NCBI GenBank assembly: GCA_039030335.1
Contig: JBCCEJ010000044.1
Coordinates: forward strand, 1-49,743
From: JBCCEJ01 sp039030335
Lineage (GTDB): Bacteria; Pseudomonadota; Gammaproteobacteria; HK1
Direction of reading: 5' to 3'
Length of the DNA stretch: 49,743 nt
Every line of letters starts with the position of its first letter. Positions within the stretch are counted from its first letter, which is position 1. Under the pieces are notes generated by a model. The model had not been told where the DNA came from. It ran no database searches and saw only the letters and a list, made by a program, of their open reading frames with translations. Both the position numbers and the translations under genes were made by a program. Below, piece by piece: positions 16,623-24,982 of the stretch.

Positions 16623-17684
16623 TCAGTGACCTTGAACCCGAACGGTGGTCACCGCCGTCCCGCCGAATGACGGGATCCAGGCCGAATGCTTGCCCGGTCC
16701 GCCGGCGACGACAACGTGGATGTCGCCAGGCGTCGGCGTCAGGTAGTAATAGCCGTCCTGTGGGAGGTGATGAGCACTTGCGTACTGACGCTGATTCTCC
16801 TGCGACACGCGTGATACGTGAACTTTCGAACGTTCGTAGATCTCCGCTTGAATACCCGCGACATCGAGCCCGTCGCGGGCGAGCGTAGCCGCGTGCTCCG
16901 GCCCGATGACCAGCACCAGCGGGCCTTTGCCGTAGATCGTGTTGGCTCCGGGCGACGAAATTGTCGCTCCGAAGGTCGTGAGCAGGCCTTCTGCGGACGT
17001 GCTGCCGTGGTCGTTGATGTTGTGCGGCGCCTCACCCGACATCACCGTCACGGTCGAGTCATCGGCCGCAAATCCGGCTCGCACCCTGTAGGGCTCCCAC
17101 GGGCTGTCGGGTTCGTTCTCACCGAAGCAAAACGTGTACTTGGCCGGCGACCCCATCGTCGAACGATCCATCTCACCAGGTTTGGCGCCGCCAATGTTGA
17201 GAAAGATGAGGTTAAGCGCCCGTCCGATACTCGCATTGGCACGCCAGCCCTGCCCGAAGCAGTTGGAACCGCAGTTGATGTCCAGCGACGTCGTGAGTGG
17301 CCCGCTGACCATGACCATCGGCGCGCAGGAGTGCGTCGTCGCCAGCGTGCCGTGAAGGTTGTAATCCGCGCTTTGCGCCGCCCTCAATGCCGCCACGACG
17401 ACTGGAAAGTACTCCGGTTTGCAGCCCGCCATGACCGCGTTCGCGGCGATGCTCTCGAGGGTGGGCACGACCTGGCGCGGAGAGACCGGTGCAAACGGCT
17501 CATTATCGCCCCGGCAGACATCTACGAAGCGCTCCACGGCGGTCTCCGTTGGCATGACGAGCGGCATACCATCGCTCCATCCTTGTCCCTGCGCGTAGTC
17601 GTTCCACTCGTCCGGGGACAGGTCACCCACTTCGATTCGTTCCGCATCATCGCTCAAGCGCTGTTCCTCCTTTGCCGCGCGCAA
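16623..17684 (-). CDS. Conserved protein of unknown function, UGSC-selenoprotein neighbour, copy 1
   Basis: 353 residues. It shares with the downstream paralog the motifs GWSDGMPLVMPT, VMAGCKPEYFPVVVAAL, SNCFGQGWRANASIGRA, LNIGGAKPGEMDRSTMG and AKYTFCFGEN. The C-terminal GDIHVVVAGGPGKHSAWIPSFGG matches IDIVITGGPGVKMTYVPLWAGG of the paralog. The paralogs differ enough to suggest an old duplication and perhaps a heteromer. Position 64 bases after the selenoprotein gene suggests a shared pathway. I do not recognise an enzymatic family; a redox or dehalogenase-like role is speculation. Confidence 0.78.
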   Translation of the reverse strand: MRAAKEEQRLSDDAERIEVGDLSPDEWNDYAQGQGWSDGMPLVMPTETAVERFVDVCRGDNEPFAPVSPRQVVPTLESIAANAVMAGCKPEYFPVVVAALRAAQSADYNLHGTLATTHSCAPMVMVSGPLTTSLDINCGSNCFGQGWRANASIGRALNLIFLNIGGAKPGEMDRSTMGSPAKYTFCFGENEPDSPWEPYRVRAGFAADDSTVTVMSGEAPHNINDHGSTSAEGLLTTFGATISSPGANTIYGKGPLVLVIGPEHAATLARDGLDVAGIQAEIYERSKVHVSRVSQENQRQYASAHHLPQDGYYYLTPTPGDIHVVVAGGPGKHSAWIPSFGGTAVTTVRVQGH

Positions 17685-17748
17685 ACGCCTGCCGGTAGCG
17701 CCGGGCGTTCACCGATGCATCCGACTTCATCTTTTCGGGGGGAGTCCT

Positions 17749-18267
17749 TCAGGCCGCAATCTGGCGGGTCAGGTCGCCCGAAACTGCAGTGATGCGATCT
17801 TCCAGCTCCGCCGCGTTCAAGCCCCCCAGCGGATGCGGGATGACGATCATGCGGGTATCGATCTTGCGCGCTTTGGCCTGCGCCAGAACCAGGGGTTCGA
17901 AGGTCTTGGTCGCGATCAGAAACGTGGTGACGCCGCGTTTCTCGAGTTCGATGCTGTCATGGAAACTCCACGACGAACACGAGCCTCAGTCGGCTATCGC
18001 GAGAATGGCGGCACCGTAGTTGTTGGCGACGTGCTCGATAACCGCGTCCGGGGCAGGCTGACTGGCGCTGTCCTTGCCTTCGAACTGCACGTTGCTGACG
18101 TCGCGAAACGTTGCCAGGTGCTCGCGTACACCGGTTAACAGTTCACGGGCGTTGGGTTTGGCGTTCGTAAACAACGCGATCGGTACGGTATTCCAGTCGA
18201 CGGAGTCGATGGCGCGCTGTTCGCCGCCACCTGTGCCGTGACCGAAGGTCGGGTTGATAATCAGCAT
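17749..18267 (-). CDS. UGSC-motif selenoprotein (Sec94 encoded by in-frame UGA)
   Basis: 172 residues if the UGA at 17986-17988 is read as selenocysteine. Up to it the frame gives 93 residues (MLIINPTFGHGTGGGEQRAI start, ILAIAD end). After it the same frame continues GSCSSWSFHDSIELEKRG, through RMIVIPHPLGGLNAAELEDR, to a TGA at 17749-17751. The result D-U-G-S-C-S-S-W is the UGSC signature reported from marine metagenomes. A bacterial SECIS hairpin sits at the required distance. The ATG at 18265-18267 has a strong AAGGAG seven bases upstream. U94 and C97 form a U-x-x-C redox pair, so a thiol/selenol redox role is likely. A standard gene finder would truncate or miss it. Sec machinery must lie outside the window. 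Confidence 0.9.
17956..17974 (-). promoter_or_regulatory. Bacterial SECIS hairpin for the UGA at 17986-17988
   Basis: The minus-strand RNA folds as GUCGUGGA-GUU-UCCAUGAC: an 8-base-pair stem with one G-U wobble and a 3-base loop starting with G. Nineteen bases separate the UGA from the loop. Known bacterial SECIS elements have a 16-37 base distance and a G in the first loop positions, so the fit is good. The stem also codes for the Ser-Trp-Ser-Phe-His-Asp stretch. Confidence 0.85.
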
Positions 18268-18321
18268 GCCGACACTCCTTCTGATGATCGATGAGCCTGA
18301 ATTGTCACACCCGGTCAAGTA

Positions 18322-18990
18322 TCAACCGAGCAGGTTCAATGCATCAATGATGTCGTTCGTCGACATCACGTCTGCGTATTTCATATCCATATCGAAAAGA
18401 TTGGCCTGATGGGTCCAGTCGCTTCGGTCGCTACACGCGTCTTCGGCGACGATGGCGCGCAGGTTGTGCGAGAACGCATCCACTACGGCGGCGCGCACAC
18501 AGCCCGAGGTCGTGGTTCCAGCGACGACGAGCGTATCGATGCGGTCGTAACGCAACCACGATTCGAGTGGCGTCTCGAAGAAACAGGATGGTTTGTTCTT
18601 CAACACGATGATGTCTTGTTCGCGCGGCCTGTAGTCGTCCGGCCAGTCGTCGGCCCGCGGGTCAGCGACGTACTGAAATGCTCCTGAGGTTCCGAGCTTG
18701 AGATTCCAGATCCCCCGGCGGGTCGGATGCGCGCGGTCATCTCTGCGGCTGTAGTAAATCGGCCAGTTCCGGGCACGAAACTGGGCTGTCAACCTGACGA
18801 GGTTAGCGAGTAGAACTTCATCTCGCTCGGCGCAAAGCGCATAGACCGGGTCGACGAACATGAAGGTCGTATCGACGTTCAGCAGCGCTGCGCGCTCACC
18901 AAAACCGATCGGTCTGCCAAAGCCGCCTTTCTCGTACGCAGCCCGATCCGAGTCTGTCAGAAACGCCGACCAGCGTTCGAGTTTGTCCAC
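18322..18990 (-). CDS. Isochorismatase-like cysteine hydrolase
   Basis: 222 residues of the isochorismatase/N-carbamoylsarcosine amidase fold. The catalytic triad is visible as D40 in LLNVDTTFMFVD, K133 in KNKPSCFFETPLE and C164 in GTTTSGCVRAAVVDAFSH. The family hydrolyses amides (nicotinamide, carbamoyl or biuret-type substrates) or vinyl ethers. It is the first gene of the selenoprotein operon, 54 bases before it. It also starts 288 bases from the divergent nitrile hydratase-like operon, whose amide products it could in principle process (inference only). Confidence 0.9.
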   Translation of the reverse strand: MDKLERWSAFLTDSDRAAYEKGGFGRPIGFGERAALLNVDTTFMFVDPVYALCAERDEVLLANLVRLTAQFRARNWPIYYSRRDDRAHPTRRGIWNLKLGTSGAFQYVADPRADDWPDDYRPREQDIIVLKNKPSCFFETPLESWLRYDRIDTLVVAGTTTSGCVRAAVVDAFSHNLRAIVAEDACSDRSDWTHQANLFDMDMKYADVMSTNDIIDALNLLG

Positions 18991-19278
18991 CGTCCTTACC
19001 CCGCATGTCGTTCACGCACGATCGTGCAGCATCCGGCCCGGCGTGCCAAACCGAGCCCACATGGCAGTGCGCGCCCCCCGGGCGCCTGACCTCCATCGCA
19101 ACACCCACCAAGGCTCTTCCGCCCGAACCACGCCGTGCGCCGGATGGGAATTTCCACGGGCCGCGCGCGAGAGCGCCGGCTTAGATCTGCCATCGCGAAA
19201 CCGAACGTCGGCATATCGAGCCAAGTGCGGCAAACTAACCGGGATCGCGCAGGCGCGCGCAAACCAGGAGGTCGGCAG

Positions 19279-19659
19279 TTGAGTGACGCCGCAAAAGGAG
19301 TGCCCGGACATCGGGGCTATCACGACATCGGCGGGCTCGCCGAGGGGCCCGTTGCGCAAACCGAGCACGTTCTGGAGCCGTGGGAGAAGCGGGTTGATGC
19401 GCTTCGGGTACTGCTGGGCGATAACAAACGCCAGATTCTCCGGGCTGACGGATTGCGCCACGCGATCGAGACGATGGGTGAAGACCTCTACCTCGAACTG
19501 ACCTACTACGAGCGCTGGATGGCTGCGATCATCAAGGTGTTGGTGGAACGGGGTCTGATGAATGAAACCGAGATTCGTGATCGTATGAGCGCGATTCAGG
19601 CGCGCCTCGATATTCCCCCCGCAAGAACCCGGCCATGGCCACGGATCGAGTCTCCATGA
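19279..19659 (+). CDS. Nitrile hydratase/thiocyanate hydrolase-type subunit, beta N-terminal part
   Basis: 126 residues matching the N-terminal half of nitrile hydratase beta. GYHDIGGL near 11, EPWEKRVDAL and the helical LELTYYERWMAAIIKVLVERGLM segment are diagnostic. The TTG at 19279 is chosen because AGGAGG ends seven bases before it; the longer frame upstream has no homology. In classical nitrile hydratase this part is fused to a C-terminal SH3-like domain. Here the reading stops and the next gene encodes that domain, as in thiocyanate hydrolase (ScnB/ScnA) or toyocamycin nitrile hydratase. The stop overlaps the next start as ATGA. Confidence 0.85.
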   Translation: MSDAAKGVPGHRGYHDIGGLAEGPVAQTEHVLEPWEKRVDALRVLLGDNKRQILRADGLRHAIETMGEDLYLELTYYERWMAAIIKVLVERGLMNETEIRDRMSAIQARLDIPPARTRPWPRIESP

Positions 19660-19955
19660 GCCGCGCGCTGCAGGTTGGCGAAGCCGTGACTGTGGACGCC
19701 AGATATCCCGACGGGCATATCCGCACGCCCTACTACATTCGCGGGAAAACCGGCGTGGTTTGTGCGGCCATGGGCGAATTTCCAGATCCTGAAGTGGCCG
19801 CCGCAAACGGTCGAACTGACGCGATGCGCGCGCTGTACCGTGTGCGCTTTCTTCAGCGCGACACGTGGGCGGACTACGCCGGCAGCGACCACGACACCAT
19901 CGATATCGAAATCTATGCGCACTGGCTGACACCGATTGAGGAGGCGGCACAATGA
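19656..19955 (+). CDS. Nitrile hydratase/thiocyanate hydrolase-type subunit, beta C-terminal part
   Basis: 99 residues corresponding to the SH3-like C-terminal domain of nitrile hydratase beta: VGEAVTVDARYPDGHIRTPYYIRGKTGVV, then ALYRVRFLQRDTWADYAGSDHDTIDIEIYAHWL. The start ATG at 19656 overlaps the previous TGA; an ATG 21 bases earlier is less likely. It corresponds to the thiocyanate hydrolase alpha subunit. It packs against the metal-bearing subunit encoded next, again with an ATGA overlap at 19952-19955. Confidence 0.87.
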   Translation: MSRALQVGEAVTVDARYPDGHIRTPYYIRGKTGVVCAAMGEFPDPEVAAANGRTDAMRALYRVRFLQRDTWADYAGSDHDTIDIEIYAHWLTPIEEAAQ

Positions 19956-20587
19956 GTCACTCGCACACCGACGAGCATGACCATGCCACGACGTTCGTGC
20001 CGGATGAAGAACTGTCACTCGGGTTTTACGGCCTGGCCGAGGCCGCTGTGCGTGAACTGCTGGTCGAGAAAGGCGTCATCGAGCCCGCGGAGCTGCGAAC
20101 GGCATTGGAATGGTACGACCGCACCACACCGGCGACTGGGGCGCAGATCGTCGCGCGAGCCTGGCAAGACGCCACTTTCAAGGCGGCCCTTCTGGACGAC
20201 CCGGGCCAAGCGGTTGCTCAATACGGCGTCAACATGGGGCATGTTCAGCTCTACGTCGTCGAGAACACACCGACCCTGCACAACGTCATCGTTTGCACAC
20301 TGTGCTCCTGCTATCCCCGCGCGCTCCTCGGTATGCCGCCGGACTGGTATAAAAGCCGCGCGTACCGCGCCCGCGTCGTCAGCGAGCCGCGTACCGTGCT
20401 GGGTGAATTCGGCACCGAGATCGGTGCCGACATCGAAGTGCGGGTGCACGACTCGACTGCTGACCTGCGCTACCTCGTGCTGCCCGAGCAGCCGGCTGGT
20501 ACTGAAGGTTGGAGCACCGACGCTTTGGCGGGCCTCGTCACGCGCGATACCATGATCGGCGTCGCACGTGCGTCGGCAGGCGTCTGA
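19952..20587 (+). CDS. Cobalt-type nitrile hydratase alpha / thiocyanate hydrolase gamma-like subunit
   Basis: 211 residues. The metal-binding loop VCTLCSCYPR supplies C115, C118, S119 and C120. Thr in CTLC is the cobalt-type signature (iron types have Ser). PPDWYKSRAYRARVVSEPRTVLGEFG matches the family's Arg residues that stabilise oxidised cysteines. Where most nitrile hydratases have CYPWP, this protein has CYPRAL, which changes the floor of the active site. The substrate could be a nitrile or thiocyanate. No metallochaperone or activator gene is adjacent. Three overlapping genes imply a fixed-ratio complex. Confidence 0.9.
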   Translation: MSHSHTDEHDHATTFVPDEELSLGFYGLAEAAVRELLVEKGVIEPAELRTALEWYDRTTPATGAQIVARAWQDATFKAALLDDPGQAVAQYGVNMGHVQLYVVENTPTLHNVIVCTLCSCYPRALLGMPPDWYKSRAYRARVVSEPRTVLGEFGTEIGADIEVRVHDSTADLRYLVLPEQPAGTEGWSTDALAGLVTRDTMIGVARASAGV

Positions 20588-20635
20588 CCAGACCGGAACC
20601 AGCGTCGGGTAGACCGGACAATCAGGGGAGGCACA

Positions 20636-21997
20636 ATGAATTGCAGCGGACTGGTGGACCCCGAGCGCGGTGTGATCGGCCGCGAAATCTTCGTCAACGA
20701 AAACATCTACCGAGAGGAGTTGGAGCGCGTCTTCACGCGCGCCTGGCTGTTCGTTGGACATGAATCCCAGATTCCGAATCCCGGGGATTTCTTCACTTCC
20801 CGCATGGGCGAGGAGTCGGTGATTCTGGCGCGCGACAACGACCGCTGCGTACATGTATTCCTGAATTCGTGCCGGCATCGCGGTATGAAGGTCTGTCGCT
20901 ACGAATCCGGCAACACCGATCTGTTCACCTGTCCGTATCACGCGTGGGCGTATGGTACCGACGGGCAGCTTCGGGGAGTGCCGCATCTGCGCACAATTTA
21001 CGGCAACAACTTCGACCGCTCTGCCTGGGCTCTGATCGAAGTGCCGAAGATGGCTATTCACAAAGGCACCGTCTGGGCCTCGTGGGATGCCGATGCGCCC
21101 GACTTCGATGTCTACATGGGTGATGCGATCGAACATCTGGATATGGCGCTGGACTGTCGCGACGGGCGGCCAGGCGGGTCAGAGGTGGTGGGCATCCACA
21201 AATGGATCTTTCCGGCCAACTGGAAGTTCGCGGCCGAGAACTTTCTCGGCGACACCTATCACAACCCGTCCCACCGCTCGGTAGATGTTATCGGCATCGG
21301 GCCGAGCGCGCAGCGTGGGATCAAAGGCCGGCGAGATAACGAGCTGGCGGCCGCACAACACGTATGGATCAGTTTTCCCGCCGGACACGGGGTACACAGT
21401 GCCGTCAAACCGGAGCAGCACGCCTACATCGAATCATTCCTCGACCAGCCCGAAATCGAGGAGTACTTCCGACATTGTTACGCCGAACGGAACCGGCGAC
21501 TGGGCGATCGTGCCCGACTCATGCCCTTTGTCGGCACGCTGTTTCCAAATACTTCCTATCACGGTACGCAGCCACGCGGGCTCTGTGCCTGGCACCCGCA
21601 CAGCCCGACCGAGACTGAAGCGTGGCGCTTCTTCCTGGTGGACGCAGACGCGCCCGAAGCCGTGAAAGACTTCATGCGCCGCTACTACATGCGCTACTCG
21701 GGGCCAGCCGGCATGACCGAACAGGACGACATGGAGAACTGGCTGTACGCAACGCGTGCCAGCACCGGTACCGTGGCGAAGCGTTTCGAATTCAACTACC
21801 AGCAGTCGCTGGGCGCCGCGCGAATCAACCCGGTCGTCAACGGTCTGCGGGTCCCGGGCGAGGTGGTGACCCAGATCTCCGAGCACATGGCACGCGGCTT
21901 CTACGCGCGCTGGCGAGGTTACATGGAAGGGGACGACTGGCCTTCACTACTCGGTCTGGACGACCCCCGGTTCGCCACTGTCGAAGCTGCTGAATAG
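20636..21997 (+). CDS. Rieske aromatic-ring-hydroxylating dioxygenase, large subunit
   Basis: 453 residues. The Rieske 2Fe-2S cluster ligands are C79-x-H81 in CRHRG and C99-x2-H102 in CPYHAW. The catalytic domain has ENFLGDTYHNPSHRS, with D206 and His ligands H209 and H213. That His spacing is one residue shorter than in naphthalene dioxygenase, which fits a subclade difference. EQDDMENW carries the third-ligand Asp region. It is a two-component oxygenase that hydroxylates an aromatic or heteroaromatic acid. The small subunit follows after 43 bases. No ferredoxin or reductase gene is nearby. A strong GGGGAGG precedes the ATG. Confidence 0.93.
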   Translation: MNCSGLVDPERGVIGREIFVNENIYREELERVFTRAWLFVGHESQIPNPGDFFTSRMGEESVILARDNDRCVHVFLNSCRHRGMKVCRYESGNTDLFTCPYHAWAYGTDGQLRGVPHLRTIYGNNFDRSAWALIEVPKMAIHKGTVWASWDADAPDFDVYMGDAIEHLDMALDCRDGRPGGSEVVGIHKWIFPANWKFAAENFLGDTYHNPSHRSVDVIGIGPSAQRGIKGRRDNELAAAQHVWISFPAGHGVHSAVKPEQHAYIESFLDQPEIEEYFRHCYAERNRRLGDRARLMPFVGTLFPNTSYHGTQPRGLCAWHPHSPTETEAWRFFLVDADAPEAVKDFMRRYYMRYSGPAGMTEQDDMENWLYATRASTGTVAKRFEFNYQQSLGAARINPVVNGLRVPGEVVTQISEHMARGFYARWRGYMEGDDWPSLLGLDDPRFATVEAAE

Positions 21998-22040
21998 GGG
22001 CGTTGGCAATGTCCGGCAACGAATTCGGAATACGCTGAGG

Positions 22041-22583
22041 ATGGCGCGCGCATCCGCGCAGGAGATTGCCCTGCTCTACGAGCTTGAGCGTTTCTTGTAC
22101 CACGAAGCCGAGCTCATCGATGAGCGCCGTTTCGAAGAATGGCTGCAATTGTTCGCCGAGGACCTGATCTACTTCATGCCGATTCGCCGCAACGTCAAGT
22201 TCGGCGAGCACGCGACGGCGGAGAACACCCGACAAGGGGCGGACATCAGCTGGTTCGACGAAGACAAGTGGACCCTCAGCAAACGAGTGGAGCAGATCAA
22301 CACCGGGCTTCACTATGCGGAAGAGCCGCTGTCGCGTACCTGTCACATGGTTTCTAATGTTGAGCTGATCAGCGCCAGCCCAGATCTGACCACGCCCAGC
22401 GAGGTCGTGATCAAATCGAGATTTCTCGTCTATCAAAACCGTGTCGAGACAGAAACCTATACCTTCGTCGGCAAGCGCATCGACCACCTGCGCGCGTCTG
22501 GAGACAGCTGGCAAGTCTTCCGGCGTGAGGTCGTTCTCGACCAGAACGTATTACTTGCCAAGAACCTCAGCACGTTTTTCTGA
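22041..22583 (+). CDS. Aromatic-ring-hydroxylating dioxygenase, small (beta) subunit
   Basis: 180 residues with the NTF2-like cone fold of dioxygenase beta subunits. FLYHEAELIDERRFEEWLQLFAEDLIYFMPIRRNV is the classical N-terminal helix-strand motif, and the C-terminus QVFRREVVLDQNVLLAKNLSTFF is typical. It is structural, stabilising the alpha3beta3 hexamer with the preceding Rieske subunit. The last coding bases precede the MltF-like gene by 55 bases. Confidence 0.93.
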   Translation: MARASAQEIALLYELERFLYHEAELIDERRFEEWLQLFAEDLIYFMPIRRNVKFGEHATAENTRQGADISWFDEDKWTLSKRVEQINTGLHYAEEPLSRTCHMVSNVELISASPDLTTPSEVVIKSRFLVYQNRVETETYTFVGKRIDHLRASGDSWQVFRREVVLDQNVLLAKNLSTFF

Positions 22584-22638
22584 CCGCGGCGACGCGAGCG
22601 CCCGACACCCGCCACGGGGCGCGGCGCGCACTGCCATT

Positions 22639-23979
22639 ATGCTGCTGCTTGGCTGTATCGCGCTCGCGGGCTGTGCCATGCACGCTGACGACCGGCTCGA
22701 GAGCATTGTCGCTTCCGGCGTCATAGTCGCCGGCGGCGTGCCGGAACCGGGCCGCCTTACGCCAGCGGGCTTTCCGCCGTCAGGTTTCGACGTCGACCTC
22801 GTGGACGCTTTTGCCAAACAGCTCGGCGTCACGGTGCGGTGGCATCGCTTCGACGACATCCAGGCATTGCTTCGCGCCGTAGCGGAAGGCCAACTCGATC
22901 TCGGACTCGGCGTCCCACTCGGCACCGCCACAGACCTCGGCAGGGTCGTCCAAAGCCCGAGGTACGCGTCCGTCGAGCCGGTGGTGGCATACCGACGCGG
23001 CAATACCAGGCCACGGCGCTTCGCGGATCTGCCGCCAGGTCGCTGGCTGCAGCCCGTAGACGCACCGCTCCTCAGCCCGCCCCGGGCGACTGGAGCGAAA
23101 ACGGAACCCGGGCGCGCCGGCAGCGGGGCCTTGCCTGCTCTCGACGTGCAGGCTGCGCTCGCCGAAGTCCACGCGGGCCGCTACGCGGCGGCCGTGACTA
23201 CCCGAAGCCAGTTGAACGCGATGCGCATCATGTTTCCAGCACTCGCCGTCGCCTTTCCCGTACCGCAGGCTGCCACCAAGGATGTTGGCCTGGCTGTAGC
23301 CTTGCCGCGGGACGCCGGACAACGCTTCTATAGCAGGCTCTTCGTCTACCTGCGCGACGCCCGTATCAACGGCAGAATCGAACGGCTGCGCCGACGCCAC
23401 AGTGAACGGCTCGCCAGCATGAATCAGGCGGCTCTGCAGATCTTTGCCCGCCACTCGCGGGAACGACTGCCGCGGTTCGTGTCGATGTTCAGGGCAGCAG
23501 CACGCAGCACCGGTCTGCACTGGAGCGAGCTCGCTGCCCTCGGGTATCAGGAATCCCAGTGGGAACCGAATGCGGTATCGCCGACTGGGGTAACGGGCCT
23601 GATGATGCTGACCCGCGCGACGGCACGTGAACTCGGGGTGACCAACCGTCTGGACCCGGCGGAGAGCATCATGGCCGGCAGCCGTTACCTGGCACGACTC
23701 TATAGTGGCTTCGCAGACGACGTGCCGAGCAGCGAGCGGCTATGGTTTGCGGCCGCGGCATACAACCTGGGCAGGGCACATGTGCGCGCCGCACTCCGCG
23801 CCGTATCACCACCCGGCACCTGGAACCGTGTGCGCCGCCAGTTGCTCGAAGACGGAAACGCAAGCCTCGCGCGGCGCCAGCAAGCCGTCACCTACGTACG
23901 CCGCACCCGCATGTACAAAGATGCGTTACAGTTCGCGAGCCGCCGCGACAGCCTGCGCAGCCGGATACGTCACGACTGA
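22639..23979 (+). CDS. MltF-like membrane-bound lytic murein transglycosylase (lipoprotein)
   Basis: 446 residues from the ATG at 22639. A lipobox LAGC at 9-12 predicts lipid attachment to Cys12. The region before it is short of positive charge, so a start further upstream (for example TTG at 22555) is possible. Residues about 25-255 form a periplasmic solute-binding domain of SBP_bac_3 type (DVDLVDAFAKQLGV). Residues about 270-420 form the SLT lysozyme-like domain, with catalytic E305 in GYQESQWEPNAVSPTGVTGLMMLT. It cleaves peptidoglycan to 1,6-anhydromuropeptides. The solute-binding part has an Ala/Pro-rich insertion near 145-165. Confidence 0.9.
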   Translation: MLLLGCIALAGCAMHADDRLESIVASGVIVAGGVPEPGRLTPAGFPPSGFDVDLVDAFAKQLGVTVRWHRFDDIQALLRAVAEGQLDLGLGVPLGTATDLGRVVQSPRYASVEPVVAYRRGNTRPRRFADLPPGRWLQPVDAPLLSPPRATGAKTEPGRAGSGALPALDVQAALAEVHAGRYAAAVTTRSQLNAMRIMFPALAVAFPVPQAATKDVGLAVALPRDAGQRFYSRLFVYLRDARINGRIERLRRRHSERLASMNQAALQIFARHSRERLPRFVSMFRAAARSTGLHWSELAALGYQESQWEPNAVSPTGVTGLMMLTRATARELGVTNRLDPAESIMAGSRYLARLYSGFADDVPSSERLWFAAAAYNLGRAHVRAALRAVSPPGTWNRVRRQLLEDGNASLARRQQAVTYVRRTRMYKDALQFASRRDSLRSRIRHD

Positions 23980-24062
23980 CGCTGAATGCGGCGCGTGCGG
24001 GCGCAGGCTCGGGTCCACAGACCCTTGCGACAAGGCGGAGACGCAACCAGGAAGCCCTGCCC

Positions 24063-24968
24063 ATGACCACCGCTATTCGGCCGCGACGCTCGGTACTCTA
24101 CATGCCGGGGGCCAACGAGCGTGCGATGCAGAAAGCCCGCACGCTGCCCGCCGACTGCATCATTTTGGACCTCGAAGACGCTGTCGCACCTGATGCCAAA
24201 GAGCTCGCCCGCGAGCAGGTCGCACAAGCTGCCAGGGGAGGCGGTTATGCGCCGCGCGAAGTCCTCGTGCGCATCAATCCCCTGGATACCGATTGGGGTG
24301 AAGCCGATCTGGCGGTCGCCGCAGAGCTCCCGGTAGACGGCATCGTCGTGCCGAAAATCGAATCGGCCAGCATGGTCAATGAAGTTTCGGCACGTGTGCG
24401 CGCGGCCGAACGCGTGATCCCGATTTGGGCCATGCTCGAAACGCCGCTCGCAATACTGCGGGCTGAGCAGATAGCACTGAATGCAAACGACCTCGGGTGT
24501 CTTCTGATGGGCACTTCGGATCTCAGCAAAGAGCTACGGCTGCCAGACAACCCGGTAGCGGGCTTGATGTGGTCACTGGGTCGGGCCTTGGTGGCCGCGC
24601 GTGCCGCTGGCGTCGACATCATCGACGGAGTGCACCTGGCACTCGATGACGACGCTGGGTTCCGGGCTGCCTGCCAGCGCGCACGGGCGCTCGGTTTTGA
24701 CGGGAAATCGCTCATCCATCCAAAGCAGATTGCGGCGGCGAATGAAACGTTCGGCCTTACCACGGAAGAAGTCGAGCATGCGGCGCAGGTCTGCAGAGCG
24801 CACGCCGACGCGCTCGCATGCGGACGCGGAGTCGCCGTTCTGAACGGCAAACTTGTCGAGAACCTGCATGTGGAGATCGCGGAGCATACGCTCGCCAAGG
24901 CGCGTGCCATCGCAGAACTCGAGGCGGCCGCGGAAACGACCTGGACACACGCTGACAGGTCTCGGTAA
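24063..24968 (+). CDS. CitE-like HpcH/HpaI-family acyl-CoA lyase
   Basis: 301 residues from the ATG at 24063 (GGAAG upstream). The TIM-barrel motifs are RSVLYMPGANERAMQKA, LDLEDAV with metal-binding acids near 36-40, IPIWAMLETP, GTSDLSKELRL and GFDGKSLIHPKQI. The family includes citrate lyase beta, malyl-CoA, citramalyl-CoA and beta-hydroxyacyl-CoA lyases. As no citDF genes are adjacent, a free-standing acyl-CoA lyase is likely. Together with the CoA-transferase and MaoC hydratase 12-14 kb away it could complete an itaconate or C5-branched acid route, which is an inference. The gene stands between lipoprotein and hydrolase genes. Confidence 0.92.
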   Translation: MTTAIRPRRSVLYMPGANERAMQKARTLPADCIILDLEDAVAPDAKELAREQVAQAARGGGYAPREVLVRINPLDTDWGEADLAVAAELPVDGIVVPKIESASMVNEVSARVRAAERVIPIWAMLETPLAILRAEQIALNANDLGCLLMGTSDLSKELRLPDNPVAGLMWSLGRALVAARAAGVDIIDGVHLALDDDAGFRAACQRARALGFDGKSLIHPKQIAAANETFGLTTEEVEHAAQVCRAHADALACGRGVAVLNGKLVENLHVEIAEHTLAKARAIAELEAAAETTWTHADRSR

Positions 24969-24982
24969 ACGAGTCCCGCGGG

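Noticed and set aside
17986..18267. Reading the UGSC gene as a truncated 93-residue pseudogene
   Set aside because: The frame after the UGA stays open for 78 codons with family-like sequence, the UGA falls on the known Sec place and a SECIS is present.
19135..19278. In-frame ATG 144 bases upstream of the nitrile hydratase beta N-terminal gene
   Set aside because: The added residues are basic and unlike the family, whereas TTG at 19279 has AGGAGG at ideal spacing.
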